DNA from: Aureimonas flava
GTDB taxonomy: Bacteria; Pseudomonadota; Alphaproteobacteria; Rhizobiales; Rhizobiaceae
Assembly (NCBI RefSeq): GCF_003583935.1
Contig: NZ_QYRN01000011.1
Location: 20,670-84,669, forward strand
Direction of reading: 5' to 3'
Length of the DNA stretch: 64,000 nucleotides
Shown here piece after piece: positions 17,469 through 26,504 of the stretch. Position 1 is the stretch's first letter. Every line of letters starts with the position of its first letter. Made by a program: the position numbers and the translations under genes. Under the pieces are notes generated by a model, which saw only the letters and a list, made by a program, of their open reading frames with translations, was not told the DNA's origin and made no database searches.

Positions 17469-18388
17469 CGGGGCGAGGCCGCCGTCGCATCGCGCCAGGC
17501 GCGTGCGATCTCCGCACGGGTGGCGAACCACACGCCGCGTTCCGCAGCCATGATCCGCAGGAGGTTCTCGAGCCCGGCAATGCGTCCCGGGCGGCCGATC
17601 AGGCGCAGATGGAGGCCGACCGACAGCATGCGCGCCTCGTGTTCCGCCTCCCGAAGCAGACGCCGGAAGGCACCGGCGACATAGGTGGTGAAGTCGTCCG
17701 CCTGCACGAAGCCGCCGCCAGGCGAAAAGCGCATGTCGTTCGTGTCGAAGGCATAGGGAAGAACGACATGCGCTCGTCCCCCGACGTCCTCGATGCGCGG
17801 CTGGTCGTCGTCGTAGCAGTCGGAATCGTAGAGGAAGCCGCCATGGGCGACCAGCAGCTCGCGCGTGCGCGCGGAGGGCGCCGAGCGCGTGTGCCAGCCG
17901 ACCGGCGCGACGCCCGCCGCCGTCTCGATGGCGGCATGCGTCCGGGCGATGATCGCGGCCTCGACGTCCGGCCGCATCTGCGCGTGCCGTTCCCAACGCC
18001 AGCCGTGGCAGGAAATTTCGTGGCCGCGCGAGGCGGCGTCGGCGATCAGCCAAGGCAGCCGCTCGGCCGCCCGCCCGCAGGTCGAGAACGTCGCGCGGAC
18101 GCCGTGCTTCGCGAATGCGGCGACGATCCGGCGATAGCCTCGACGCGGACCGTAGGCGAAGTGGCTTTCCATGCAGAGATCGGGCCCGGTCTCCACCGCC
18201 TCGCGGATCTCGTAGACGCTTTCGTTGCGCTCGTCGCCGTCGCCGATGGAGAGTTCGGCGCCCTCCTCCACGTTGACGACGAAGGAAACGGCGAGGCGTC
18301 TTCCATCCGGCCAGGGCGGCGCGATCGGATCCCTCGCCCAGTCGCCGCGCAGGTCGCGGCGGTCGTGTCCATCGGGCCGCCGGCTCAT
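17465..18388 (-). CDS. polysaccharide deacetylase family protein, PuuE allantoinase-like
   Basis: A 307-aa NodB-fold enzyme close to the PuuE (non-metallo-amidohydrolase allantoinase) type. Motifs are a VSFVVNVEEGAELSIGDGD start, YGPRRGYRRI, GVRATFSTCGRAAERLPWLI, GHEISCHGWRWE and WHTRSAPSARTRELL. PuuE-type enzymes open the hydantoin ring of allantoin, but relatives act on other cyclic ureides. No signal peptide is present, which argues against a cell-wall deacetylase. The gene is coupled by 4-bp overlaps to the permease upstream and the amidase downstream. The context of a racemase-like protein, an amidase and an importer fits ureide or hydantoin use. Confidence 0.82.
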   Translation of the reverse strand: MSRRPDGHDRRDLRGDWARDPIAPPWPDGRRLAVSFVVNVEEGAELSIGDGDERNESVYEIREAVETGPDLCMESHFAYGPRRGYRRIVAAFAKHGVRATFSTCGRAAERLPWLIADAASRGHEISCHGWRWERHAQMRPDVEAAIIARTHAAIETAAGVAPVGWHTRSAPSARTRELLVAHGGFLYDSDCYDDDQPRIEDVGGRAHVVLPYAFDTNDMRFSPGGGFVQADDFTTYVAGAFRRLLREAEHEARMLSVGLHLRLIGRPGRIAGLENLLRIMAAERGVWFATRAEIARAWRDATAASPR

Positions 18389-19185
18389 CCCTGGATCATC
18401 CGGTTGAGACCGACGGTCCTGGCGCCGACGGCGAGGACGACGACTGCGAGGAGGATCAGGCCGGTCGAGATCGCGGCGATCGACGGGTCCGGTTGTTCTT
18501 CCAGATATTGCAGCATCCGGATCGGCAGCGTGCGGTTCCGCGCATCCGTCAGGAAGATCGAGATCGGATAATTGTCCATCGAGGCGAGGAAACCGAAGAG
18601 GCCGCCCGTGAGATAGGCCGGCGCGAGGTTCGGAATCAGCACCTTCGCGATCGATCGGGGATAGCTCATGCCGAGCGTGCGCGCCGCGTCGATCATCGAG
18701 AAGTCGAAGCTGCCCATCGCGGCCAGCAGCGTTCGCATCACGAACGGCAAGGTGACGACGATATGGGCCACGAGAAGGCTCCAGTAGGCGTCGCGCAGTC
18801 CGATCTCGCGGAAGAACTGCAGCATGGCGACGCCGAGGACGAGGCCCGGCATCATCAGCGGCGAGACGACGAAGGTGCCCACGACCTGCCGTCCAGGAAA
18901 CTGGCCGCGCGCCACCGCGATCGCCGCGGCGGTGCCGAGCACGAGACTGATCATCGTCGAGATCACCGCGAGGTTGAGCGACAGATAGACCGCGTCGGCG
19001 AGGCCGGCGCGTCGCGTCAGCGCCTCGTACCAGCGGAAGGACCAGTCGGGCGGCGGCAGCGTGTAGACCGGCGATGCCGAGAAGGAGACCACGACGGTGA
19101 TCACGATCGGCAGCAGCAGGAAGACCGCCACCCCGATGCCGACCCCCAGCGACAGTCGCGAGAAGAACGTGTCGGTACGGGTCAT
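18385..19185 (-). CDS. ABC transporter permease, PotC-like
   Basis: A 266-aa inner-membrane permease of the spermidine/putrescine (PotC) branch with about six hydrophobic segments. The cytoplasmic coupling motif is in SFDFSMIDAARTLGMSYPRSIAKVLIPNLAPA, the EAA-type loop. It pairs with the permease encoded just upstream (ATGA overlap at 19182-19185) and the ATPase at 20057. Start ATG 19185. Substrates of this branch range from polyamines to organic acids and opines, so the substrate is left open. Confidence 0.9.
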   Translation of the reverse strand: MTRTDTFFSRLSLGVGIGVAVFLLLPIVITVVVSFSASPVYTLPPPDWSFRWYEALTRRAGLADAVYLSLNLAVISTMISLVLGTAAAIAVARGQFPGRQVVGTFVVSPLMMPGLVLGVAMLQFFREIGLRDAYWSLLVAHIVVTLPFVMRTLLAAMGSFDFSMIDAARTLGMSYPRSIAKVLIPNLAPAYLTGGLFGFLASMDNYPISIFLTDARNRTLPIRMLQYLEEQPDPSIAAISTGLILLAVVVLAVGARTVGLNRMIQG

Positions 19186-20060
19186 TCCTTGGCTCCGAGG
19201 CGTGCGGCCAGCCAGCTGGAGCCGAGAACCACCATGATGGCGACGATCAGCAGGACGGCGGAGATGGTCGAGCCGAGCTGCTCGTTCCGGAGATACAGGA
19301 AGGAGCGCGCGATCATCATCGGCATGGTCTGCTGCGTCTCGCCGACGATGAGGCTCGGGATCACGTACATCGAGATCGACAGCGAGAACACGAACGCCGC
19401 ACCGGCGACGACGCCCGGCAGGGTCAGCGGCAGGCTGACGTGGAAGAAGCGGAAGAAGGGGCTGGCGCCGAGGCTCGCCGCAGCGTGCTGGAGCGCGTCG
19501 TCCTGCTGCCGCAAGACCGCGTAGATCGGCAGCACCATGAACGGCAGGAAGACGTTGGCCGCACCGATCACGAGAGCGGTCTCGGTGAACAGCATGCGGA
19601 TCGGCGCGTCGATCAGGCCGATCGCCTGCATCGCCTGGTTGAGGGCTCCGTTGGTGCGGAACAGGATCGACCAGGCGAAGGCCTTCACCACGACGCCGAG
19701 CGACATGGGCAGCACCATCGCGACGAGGAAGAAGGTGAGCCATGGGCCGGATGCGCGGTTCATGGCGATCGCGGTCGGATAGGCGAGCAGAAGCGACAGG
19801 AGCGTCGTCAGGAACGCGACGCGCAGCGTGCGCCAGAGCACTTCCCTGTTGTAGGGATCGGCGAAGAAGTCGGCGTAGGACGCGAGCGACATCGCGCCGT
19901 CCGTGTCGCGGAAGCTCTGGAGAAGCAGAAGCATGAGCGGCAGGGCGTAGATCAGGGCGAGATAGACGAGGCTCGGCGCCGCCAGCAGCGCGATCCTGTC
20001 GATCGGCACGCGGACCGACTGCGGCGGCGTGCCGGAGGGAGCGTCGCGTAGGATGGTCAC
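19182..20060 (-). CDS. ABC transporter permease, PotB-like
   Basis: A 292-aa permease of the PotB branch with six hydrophobic helices: LAAPSLVYLALIYALPLMLLLL first, and the EAA loop near QHAAASLGASPFFRFFHVSLPLTLPG. The start is GTG at 20060, overlapping the stop of the ATPase gene (20057-20060), so translation is coupled. It forms the heterodimeric channel with the PotC-like partner downstream. Confidence 0.9.
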   Translation of the reverse strand: MTILRDAPSGTPPQSVRVPIDRIALLAAPSLVYLALIYALPLMLLLLQSFRDTDGAMSLASYADFFADPYNREVLWRTLRVAFLTTLLSLLLAYPTAIAMNRASGPWLTFFLVAMVLPMSLGVVVKAFAWSILFRTNGALNQAMQAIGLIDAPIRMLFTETALVIGAANVFLPFMVLPIYAVLRQQDDALQHAAASLGASPFFRFFHVSLPLTLPGVVAGAAFVFSLSISMYVIPSLIVGETQQTMPMMIARSFLYLRNEQLGSTISAVLLIVAIMVVLGSSWLAARLGAKE

Positions 20061-21202
20061 GCTGCCGCTCCGTAGGCGAGCGTGTCCTCGATCGCCCAGT
20101 CGAGGACGATCCTCTGGCCCCGGACATATTGCGACTGGATGCCCGCCAGTTCGCAGACCAGCCGCTCGCTCCCCTCGGAACGGCCGTGCAGCATCGTCTT
20201 GGACCCGAGGATCATCACGTCCTCCAACGTCACCTCGATCCGGTTGCGACCGGACGGTTCCCGCGGGACGTCCGACGCCCGGTAGGCGCGCACGAGTTCC
20301 GGCCGAACGCCGACGATCGCCGGCTCGCCGTCCTCGAGCCTCGCGGCCGTGCGAACGATGCCGTGCGCGGTCTCCACGGCCACATGGTCGTCGCCCGTCC
20401 TTGCGGCCCTGCCGTGCAGGCGGAGCGACAGGCCGACGAAATCCATCACGAAGGGCGTTTCCGGTCTCGCATAGAGGGTCGACGGGCTTGCGAACTGCTC
20501 GATCCGCCCGGCATTCATCACCGCGATCCGGTCGGAGACGCTGAGCGCCTCCTCCTGGTCGTGGGTGACGAAGATCGCGGTCGTGCCGCTGTCCCGCAGG
20601 AGAGACTTCAGTTCGACCTGCATGGTTTCGCGCAGTTTCCGGTCCAGCGCGGAAAACGGCTCGTCCAGAAGAAGGAGGTCCGGCTTGACCACGAGGGCGC
20701 GGGCGACGGCGATGCGCTGCTGCTGACCGCCGGAAAGGCCGGCGATCGGCTTGTCGGCATAGGTCTCCATCCGCACCAGCTTCAGCGCGTCGCGAACGGG
20801 CCCTTCGGCCTCGGCCCGCGTTCGGCCGCGTGCCTTCAGTCCGAAGGCGACGTTCTCCGCGACGCTCAGGTGCGGAAAGAGCGCGTAGTTCTGGAAGACG
20901 ACGGAGACGTTGCGCTTGTGGGCCGGTAGATCGGTGATGTTGCGCGAGCCGAGGACGACGTCGCCTTCATCGGCGACGACGAGACCGGCGATGATGCGCA
21001 GGAGCGTGGTCTTGCCGCAACCGGACGGGCCGAGAAGGGAGACGAGCTCCCCCTTCCTCATGCGGAAGTTCATCCCGTCCATGACGGTGGCGCCGCGGAA
21101 GGACTTGCGCACCGCCACCACTTCCAGATAGCGCGCGTCCTTGGATGTTTCTTCCCTGTACGGAATGGCGTCTTCGACGCCCTGTGCCGTGACGGTGCGC
21201 AT
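20057..21202 (-). CDS. ABC transporter ATP-binding protein, PotA-like
   Basis: A 381-aa importer ATPase. Walker [10 protein letters not shown] is at 58-66, the Q-loop in VVFQNYALFPHLSVAENVAFGL, the signature LSGGQQQRIAVARAL, Walker B LLLLDEPFSALD, and the H-loop VTHDQEEAL. The C-terminal 130 residues form a TOBE-like regulatory domain. ATG 21202 opens the frame; the preceding binding-protein stop is five bases away. It energises the two permeases encoded downstream. Confidence 0.92.
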   Translation of the reverse strand: MRTVTAQGVEDAIPYREETSKDARYLEVVAVRKSFRGATVMDGMNFRMRKGELVSLLGPSGCGKTTLLRIIAGLVVADEGDVVLGSRNITDLPAHKRNVSVVFQNYALFPHLSVAENVAFGLKARGRTRAEAEGPVRDALKLVRMETYADKPIAGLSGGQQQRIAVARALVVKPDLLLLDEPFSALDRKLRETMQVELKSLLRDSGTTAIFVTHDQEEALSVSDRIAVMNAGRIEQFASPSTLYARPETPFVMDFVGLSLRLHGRAARTGDDHVAVETAHGIVRTAARLEDGEPAIVGVRPELVRAYRASDVPREPSGRNRIEVTLEDVMILGSKTMLHGRSEGSERLVCELAGIQSQYVRGQRIVLDWAIEDTLAYGAAA

Positions 21203-21207
21203 CGTCC

Positions 21208-22245
21208 TCAACCCGCCATGATGCGATCGAACCGCTCGATCCAGTTCTGTCGGTTGGATGCGACGAACGCCCAGTCCGGGGAGTGGAGCGGCACGCCCGA
21301 GGGCACGATGCCGCTCGCGTCGACGCTCGTGTTGGCGGGAACGGAGTTGGCGAACACGGCGATCTTCTTCTGCAGATCGGCGCCGAGCATCTCGTTGACG
21401 TAGCGCGCGGCGAGCTCGGCGTTCGGCCCGCCCTCGACGAGGCAGATGCCGGACGGCATGGCGAAGATCCCCTCGGACGGGGCCGCAAGATCGACCGGCA
21501 CGCCCTCGGCCTTCCGGGGCAGCGTGTAGGACGAGAAGTTGCCCGAGAGCATGGAGATCTCGCCCTGCTCCAGGAGGTTGAAGGCCTGGCTCATGACGGA
21601 GTAGGCGGTGAGGACGTTCGGGCGAAGCTCCGCGAGCTTGTCGAAGGCCGCATCGGCCTCGTACTGCGCGGTCCCGAACGGCTTGCCGGTCGCCAGCATC
21701 GCGGCCGCGAAGAGCGTCCACATGCCCTCGGTGTTCTGGAGCGAGGGTATGATGACCTGGCCGCGCACGTCCTTCGACCAGAGGTCCGCCCAGGATTTCA
21801 CGCCGTCGCGCATGTCGCTGTTGTAGGCGACGCCCGCCCAGGGCTGGACGTAGTTCGCCCACATGCCGTCCATGTGGACGGCGCCGTCGCGCAGCTCGGC
21901 AAGGTTCGGCACGGCCGCCGCGTCCATCGGCCGGATGAGCTTCTCCTCCACCGCCTGGAGCATCACCGGATCGTCCATCTGCACCACGGACAGGTACGGG
22001 TTGTTCCGATTGGATGCCATCTTCTCGAGGTTCACCGAGGACTTGGTGCCCTCGAAGATGACGTCGGCGCCGATCGCCTCGCGCATGTGCGGGACGACGA
22101 TCTGCTCCATCCAGGCCGTGTGGCTGCCGGCACAGCCGACGACGAGTTCGCTTGACTGCGCACGCGCGATCGCGGGCATCGCGAAGTGTCCGACGGCGAC
22201 TGCTCCGGCACCCTTCAGGAGGGTGCGGCGATTGAACGATGTCAT
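21208..22245 (-). CDS. extracellular solute-binding protein with Tat-type signal
   Basis: A 345-aa periplasmic binding protein of the PotD/Fbp-like class. The N-terminus MTSFNRRTLLKGAGAVAVGHFAMPAIARAQ has a twin-arginine pair at 6-7 and an Ala-x-Ala cleavage site, so Tat export of a folded protein is likely. AAAGGA precedes ATG 22245; the upstream in-frame residues are not protein-like. It heads the seven-gene operon running to 15319 and should set the specificity of the importer. The ligand is not identifiable from sequence, though the neighbouring ureide/amide hydrolases point to a nitrogenous compound. Confidence 0.9.
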   Translation of the reverse strand: MTSFNRRTLLKGAGAVAVGHFAMPAIARAQSSELVVGCAGSHTAWMEQIVVPHMREAIGADVIFEGTKSSVNLEKMASNRNNPYLSVVQMDDPVMLQAVEEKLIRPMDAAAVPNLAELRDGAVHMDGMWANYVQPWAGVAYNSDMRDGVKSWADLWSKDVRGQVIIPSLQNTEGMWTLFAAAMLATGKPFGTAQYEADAAFDKLAELRPNVLTAYSVMSQAFNLLEQGEISMLSGNFSSYTLPRKAEGVPVDLAAPSEGIFAMPSGICLVEGGPNAELAARYVNEMLGADLQKKIAVFANSVPANTSVDASGIVPSGVPLHSPDWAFVASNRQNWIERFDRIMAG

Positions 22246-22471
22246 GATCCCGATGTCCTTTCGGTCTGATGGTGAACCTGTTCCGTCAGCGTCGACGCGA
22301 GAGCCGAACTGGAGAGCGCCAGACGGGCTTCTTGCGCCGCAAAATGGCATTCCATTTGACTTACGGAAATCCCGATGGCAACTGCAATTCGCATTAGACC
22401 GCGAATTATCCGGAATATCAGCCGAAAGCGCGCGAGTTTAACTGGCAGTTACCGGCTAAAAAGGAGCCACC

Positions 22472-23818
22472 ATGCACAAGAAGATGGCATTCCAAATCAA
22501 GAACGCTCGGGTTCTCTGTGCCGAGACCGGATATCGTCCGCACTGCGACATCACGGTCCGCGACGGAAGGATCGAGCGGATCGCGGAAGCGTCGGCGCAG
22601 GGCGAGCGCGGCGACGTCGAGGTGATCGACGCCCATGGCGGGATCGTGCAGGCCGGCTTCGTCAACACCCACAACCATACGCCGCTGACGATCGTCCGCG
22701 GCATGGTGGAGGATCGCGGCTTCGCACCGGCCTACACGCCCGGCGTGCCGCAAGGGCACTGGCTTTCGGAGGAGGAGACGCTGGCGCTGGCAAGGCTCGG
22801 CGCGCTGGAACTCCTGATGACCGGTTCGACGACGATCGTCGACTACTACCGCATGCCGGCCGCGCTGGCACGCGCGGCGCAGGAGCTCGGCCTGCGCGCG
22901 ATGATCGGCGGGCGCGTCATGGACGCGGACACCCAGGCCCTCGCGCACGGACGTTTCGTGCACGATCCGAGGCTCGGCGACGAGACGCTGAGCGCGGCGA
23001 TGGACGTGATCGAGAGCTGGGAAGGGCGCGGTGACGGCCGCATCACGACCATCCTCGCGCCGCACGCTCCCGACACCTGCTCGCGGCAGATGTTGGCCCA
23101 TCTTGCCGAGCTTGCCTCGTCCACGGGCAGGCAGGTCCACACGCATCTCTGCCAATCCCGCATGGAAGTGGCGCAGATCCGCCAGCGCGAGGGCATGACG
23201 CCGGTCGAGTTCCTCGACGATGTCGCCCTCCTGAACAGCGATCTCATCGCCGCTCACTGCATCTACCTGTCCGACGCCGACATCGCGCGCGCCGGACGCG
23301 CCGGGATCGTCGTCGCCCATGCGCCGATCGGCAATTCGGCTTTCGGCGCAGCGGCGCCGATCGTATCGCTACGCGATGCCGGCGCGACCATCACGCTCTG
23401 CACCGACACCAAATCGGCCGACATGTTCGAGGCGATGCGCTGCGCGCTGTCGGCCGCCCGCTCCCGGGACGCCCGGCGGACGGACGACATATCCCTCGTG
23501 CTCGACGCGCGGGAGGTCTTCGGCTGGGCGACGCGGGCCGGCGCCATGGCGCTGCGCGGCCACGGCGCGAGCGGAACGATCAGGGAGGGCGATCCGGCGG
23601 ATCTCGTCCTGCTCGATCCCTATGCGCCGAACCTCGCACCCGTGATCGACGGATTCGGTATCGTCGCCCATTCGGGCAACGGGGCCAATGTCCGCACGGT
23701 CATCTGCGACGGCGAATGCCTGGTCCGCGATGGCCGACCGACCCGCGTCGACGCCGCCGAAGTCGTGCGGACGGCACAGGCGGTGGCCGAACGGCTCTGG
23801 CAACGGGCTGCCGCGTGA
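22472..23818 (+). CDS. metal-dependent amidohydrolase / aminohydrolase (TRZ/ATZ-like)
   Basis: A 448-aa amidohydrolase-superfamily enzyme. Metal ligands are visible as NTHNHTPL (HxH), THLCQS, AHCIYLSD and CTDTKSADMFEA, an arrangement like that of 5'-deoxyadenosine/guanine deaminases and s-triazine hydrolases with one metal. It deaminates or dechlorinates a heterocycle, or opens a cyclic amide. ATG 22472 is well placed behind AAGGAG. It is transcribed away from the importer operon (226-bp shared promoter region) and ends three bases before the convergent GntR gene. It is a natural partner of the PuuE-like and amidase enzymes in a purine, pyrimidine or triazine-type degradation route. Confidence 0.87.
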   Translation: MHKKMAFQIKNARVLCAETGYRPHCDITVRDGRIERIAEASAQGERGDVEVIDAHGGIVQAGFVNTHNHTPLTIVRGMVEDRGFAPAYTPGVPQGHWLSEEETLALARLGALELLMTGSTTIVDYYRMPAALARAAQELGLRAMIGGRVMDADTQALAHGRFVHDPRLGDETLSAAMDVIESWEGRGDGRITTILAPHAPDTCSRQMLAHLAELASSTGRQVHTHLCQSRMEVAQIRQREGMTPVEFLDDVALLNSDLIAAHCIYLSDADIARAGRAGIVVAHAPIGNSAFGAAAPIVSLRDAGATITLCTDTKSADMFEAMRCALSAARSRDARRTDDISLVLDAREVFGWATRAGAMALRGHGASGTIREGDPADLVLLDPYAPNLAPVIDGFGIVAHSGNGANVRTVICDGECLVRDGRPTRVDAAEVVRTAQAVAERLWQRAAA

Positions 23819-23821
23819 GGC

Positions 23822-24478
23822 CTATCCGTCGGCGCGCTCGTCGGAACGCTGCATGAGGACGCGGGCAACCGTGGCGCCGGTATGATCGAGATGCATCCGC
23901 CAGGTGGCGAAGGCGGCAGCCGCGTCTCGCTTGCGCAGGGCCTCCATGAGCTGCTCGTGCTCGTCCACGGACTGCTTCCAGCGGTCGTCGCTCATGATGG
24001 CGAGAAAGCGGCCGCGCCGCGCGCGGAGCATCAGGCGCTGATGGTTCTCCGCGAGCCGAGGATTGGCGCAGGAGGCGACGATGAGATCGTGGATCGCCGA
24101 ATTGGCATTGAAATAGGCATCCAGGGTCCGGTGGCGGAAATGGCTCAGCATCTCGGCGTGGAGACCCTCGAAGCGGGCGAGGAGGGGGGGCTGTATCGTC
24201 CTGGCGAGCCGCTCCGCGGCCAATCCCTCCAGCACCGCGATCACGTCGAAGAGCTGCAGCGCCTCCTCCGCAGGGTAGCCGGTCACCTGCGCACCCCGGT
24301 TGCGGGAGATCTGGATGAGGCCGTCCGCCTCCAGAAGCTTCAGAGCCTCCCGGATCGGGGTCCGCGAAACCTCCAGCTCGGCCGAGAGCCGACGTTCGAC
24401 GATCCTTGCGCCCGGCTCGAGGCTCCCGCGGACGATCCGTTCCCGCAGCGTGTCGGCGACGCGGGCGGCCATGGCCAT
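23822..24478 (-). CDS. GntR-family regulator, FCD (FadR) subfamily
   Basis: DNA-binding regulator of about 218 aa. The N-terminal winged helix (ADTLRERIVRGSLEPGARIVERRLSAELEVSRTPIREALKLLEADGLI) is followed by an FCD ligand-binding domain with a metal-site pattern around NSAIHDLIVASC and EHEQLMEALRKRD. ATG 24478 was chosen; a TTG at 24553 would add 25 residues and cannot be excluded. It lies between the amidohydrolase and the second racemase-like gene, facing away from the latter. It probably represses the ureide/hydantoin genes in the absence of a carboxylate ligand. Confidence 0.88.
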   Translation of the reverse strand: MAMAARVADTLRERIVRGSLEPGARIVERRLSAELEVSRTPIREALKLLEADGLIQISRNRGAQVTGYPAEEALQLFDVIAVLEGLAAERLARTIQPPLLARFEGLHAEMLSHFRHRTLDAYFNANSAIHDLIVASCANPRLAENHQRLMLRARRGRFLAIMSDDRWKQSVDEHEQLMEALRKRDAAAAFATWRMHLDHTGATVARVLMQRSDERADG

Positions 24479-24565
24479 CACGGAGAGGTCGGCGGTGCCG
24501 TTCCCGACGGCGGTGGTGGCTGGGGTCTCGGCGGAACGGCGGTCGGCTGACAAGAGAGGGTTCCC

Positions 24566-25342
24566 ATGAGTTCGAGGAGGCCGGAAGGCGGCGAGCCGTC
24601 GAGTCGCGCGCAATGTAGCCGTGGTGAACGCCTGGCGGAAGAACGCAGCGCAGGCCGGGCAAGGGCGAAGCAGCCCATCATCGGGGTGCTCAATCCGAAC
24701 ACGTCGGACGCGGTCACGAAGGGCCTCGCCGTCGCCGCCGGCCGGCTCTGCGAAGGGTGGGCGGAGGTCCGCGGGCATACCGCCGTCGCCGGCGCTCCCG
24801 CCCTGGAAACGGTCGAGCATCTTCGATCGGCACGGTCCGAGGTCGTCCGGCTCGGACGGCGGACGAGTGCCGACGCCTTCGTCGTCGGCGCCTTCGGCGA
24901 TCCGGGACTGGCGGATCTGCGACGGATCTCGTCGGTGCCCTGCGTCGGGATCGGCGAGGCGGGATACCGCGCCGCCAGCCAGGCGGGCGCGTTCTCGATC
25001 CTCACCCTCGGAAAGGACCTTCGCGAAACGATCCTCGGGCGGGTCGCCTCGCTCGGATTCCGATCGCAGTTGATCGACATCCGCTTCCTCGATGCCGGCG
25101 TCCTGGACGTCGCGTCCGATCCCGTCCGCTTCGTGGACGCGCTCCTTGCGGAGGCGGACCTGGCCAAACGGGAAGGCGCAGCCTGCCTCCTGCTCGGCGG
25201 GGCACCCTTCTCGGGCCTGTCGTCGCGCCTCAGCGAACGCTCCGCCGTGCCGGTCCTCGACGGCCTGACAAGCGCGATAGCGGATCTCCGGGTTCGGTTG
25301 CTGCCAGGTGCCTTGCCGCACGACGGCTCGCCGGAAGGGTAG
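24566..25342 (+). CDS. second Asp/Glu/hydantoin racemase family protein lacking catalytic cysteines
   Basis: A 258-aa paralogue of the protein at 15319-16074. The fold starts at IIGVLNPNTSDAVTKGL (about residue 38), preceded by a charged 36-residue extension that may mean the true start is further in, although no better start codon is visible. GAFGDPGL (Ala109) and LLGGAPFSGL (Gly212) occupy the two catalytic-cysteine positions, so both cysteines are missing here too. It is divergent from the GntR regulator, with ATG 24566. Having two such proteins around one hydrolase operon suggests the cysteine-less form has its own role. Confidence 0.78.
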   Translation: MSSRRPEGGEPSSRAQCSRGERLAEERSAGRARAKQPIIGVLNPNTSDAVTKGLAVAAGRLCEGWAEVRGHTAVAGAPALETVEHLRSARSEVVRLGRRTSADAFVVGAFGDPGLADLRRISSVPCVGIGEAGYRAASQAGAFSILTLGKDLRETILGRVASLGFRSQLIDIRFLDAGVLDVASDPVRFVDALLAEADLAKREGAACLLLGGAPFSGLSSRLSERSAVPVLDGLTSAIADLRVRLLPGALPHDGSPEG

Positions 25343-25369
25343 CCCTGTTCGAAGCCGAGGGGTTTGATC

Positions 25370-25450
25370 CCAGGGTTTGATGGTGTGATCCTCTCCACGA
25401 AATGGAAGGAGGCCCTATGGGACAGGTTCGCCATGCCGATGCCGCCAGGA
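25370..25450 (+). mobile_element. possible remnant of an IS481-like element
   Basis: From about 25370 the sequence has GGGTTTGATGGTGTGATC, a short stretch, then an ATG at 25417 opening MGQVRHADA. IS481-family transposases in alphaproteobacteria commonly begin MGQV(L/R)HG after a similar leader. Homology stops after about nine codons and no further transposase is readable. The remainder to 25711 shows no gene, only a 12-bp direct repeat (GTCACCAGCAGC at 25658 and 25711) that includes the end of the adjacent SDR gene. The assignment is from memory of the family start and is tentative. Confidence 0.3.
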
Positions 25451-25711
25451 GCTGCGTTCCCGGCAACACCAGCGTGGTCGAACGGCGTTGGGCGATCCAA
25501 TTCCGTGGGTCTACCGATGCAGGGCCAGAAGGTCCGACATGCGGGCGGCAGAGCACGAGAACGACCTCTGCCAGTGCTGACGAGCGTCCTCCTCGAACGG
25601 AAGCACGGCCTGGCGGTTCGTCCGACTGACGGCGCAGGGGCGAACCGGTCGCGAGCTGTCACCAGCAGCCGACCTCTGCCATCATCTTGAAACCGTATTC
25701 CACCCGGCGCG

Positions 25712-26485
25712 TCACCAGCAGCTGTACCCGCCGTCGGCTGCGACGATCGACCCGGTCATCAGGCTCGACGCCTCGGAGGCGAGGAACAGGATCACCGAGG
25801 CGATCTCGTCGGTGCGGCCCATCCGGCCCATCGGCGTGCCGCCGATCCAGTGTTTCATCAGATCCGGGTCGTCATAGACGTAGGCGGTCAGCGATGTCTC
25901 GATATAGGTCGGAGCGACTGCGTTGACGCGCACGCCGCGCGACGCCCATTCGGCGGCGAGCGACTTCGTCAGGTGATGCACGCCCGCCTTCGAAGCGTTG
26001 TATTGCGCCTGCTCCTGCGGCCGGTTGACGACGAAGCCGGACATCGAGCCGACATTGACGATGTTGCCGCTGCCGCGTTCCAGCATGGAGGCGCCGAAGG
26101 CGCGGCAGCACCAGAAGAGCCCGTTGAGGTTGACGTCGACGACCTTCAGCCAGACCTCGTCCGTCATGGTCTCGGCTGGACGGTTGCTGATGGCGATGCC
26201 GGCATTGTTGACGAGGATGTCGACGTGGCCGTGCTTCTGCAGAATGGCCTTTCGGACGCGCTCCACATCATCGGACCTTGTCACGTCGAGATTCATTCCC
26301 TCCGCCGAGCCGCCCGACTGACGGATCCTCTCCGCCGCGCCGTCCGCTGCTTCGCCGTTCATGTCGGTGACCACGACATGGGCACCGGCTTCCGCCAGCG
26401 CCTCGGCGGTGGCCTGACCGATGCCCTGGGCCGCGCCGGTGACGACCGCGATCCTGTCCGTCAGCTTGAAACGTTCGAGATACAA
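25712..26485 (-). CDS. short-chain dehydrogenase/reductase
   Basis: A 257-aa classical SDR. The cofactor motif TGAAQGIG is near residue 17, NNAG in VDILVNNAGIAIS, and the catalytic Ser and YNASK motif about residues 140-160. An Asp in VVVTDMNG after the second strand favours NAD. The start is TTG at 26485, with GGGAGGA seven bases upstream; no in-frame ATG fits. It closes the six-gene minus operon that begins with the cupin isomerase at 30845. It probably oxidises a sugar or polyol alcohol in that pathway. Confidence 0.88.
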   Translation of the reverse strand: MYLERFKLTDRIAVVTGAAQGIGQATAEALAEAGAHVVVTDMNGEAADGAAERIRQSGGSAEGMNLDVTRSDDVERVRKAILQKHGHVDILVNNAGIAISNRPAETMTDEVWLKVVDVNLNGLFWCCRAFGASMLERGSGNIVNVGSMSGFVVNRPQEQAQYNASKAGVHHLTKSLAAEWASRGVRVNAVAPTYIETSLTAYVYDDPDLMKHWIGGTPMGRMGRTDEIASVILFLASEASSLMTGSIVAADGGYSCW

Positions 26486-26504
26486 GGCATTCCTCCCGAT
26501 CCGG

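Noticed and set aside
22344..22494. 11-bp direct repeat ATGGCATTCCA upstream of and within the start of the amidohydrolase gene
   Set aside because: Only two copies 140 bp apart, one inside coding sequence; no palindromic character, so not called an operator.
25658..25722. 12-bp direct repeat GTCACCAGCAGC around the end of the SDR gene
   Set aside because: Too short and too isolated to call an attachment site or duplication; probably chance or a minor slippage event.
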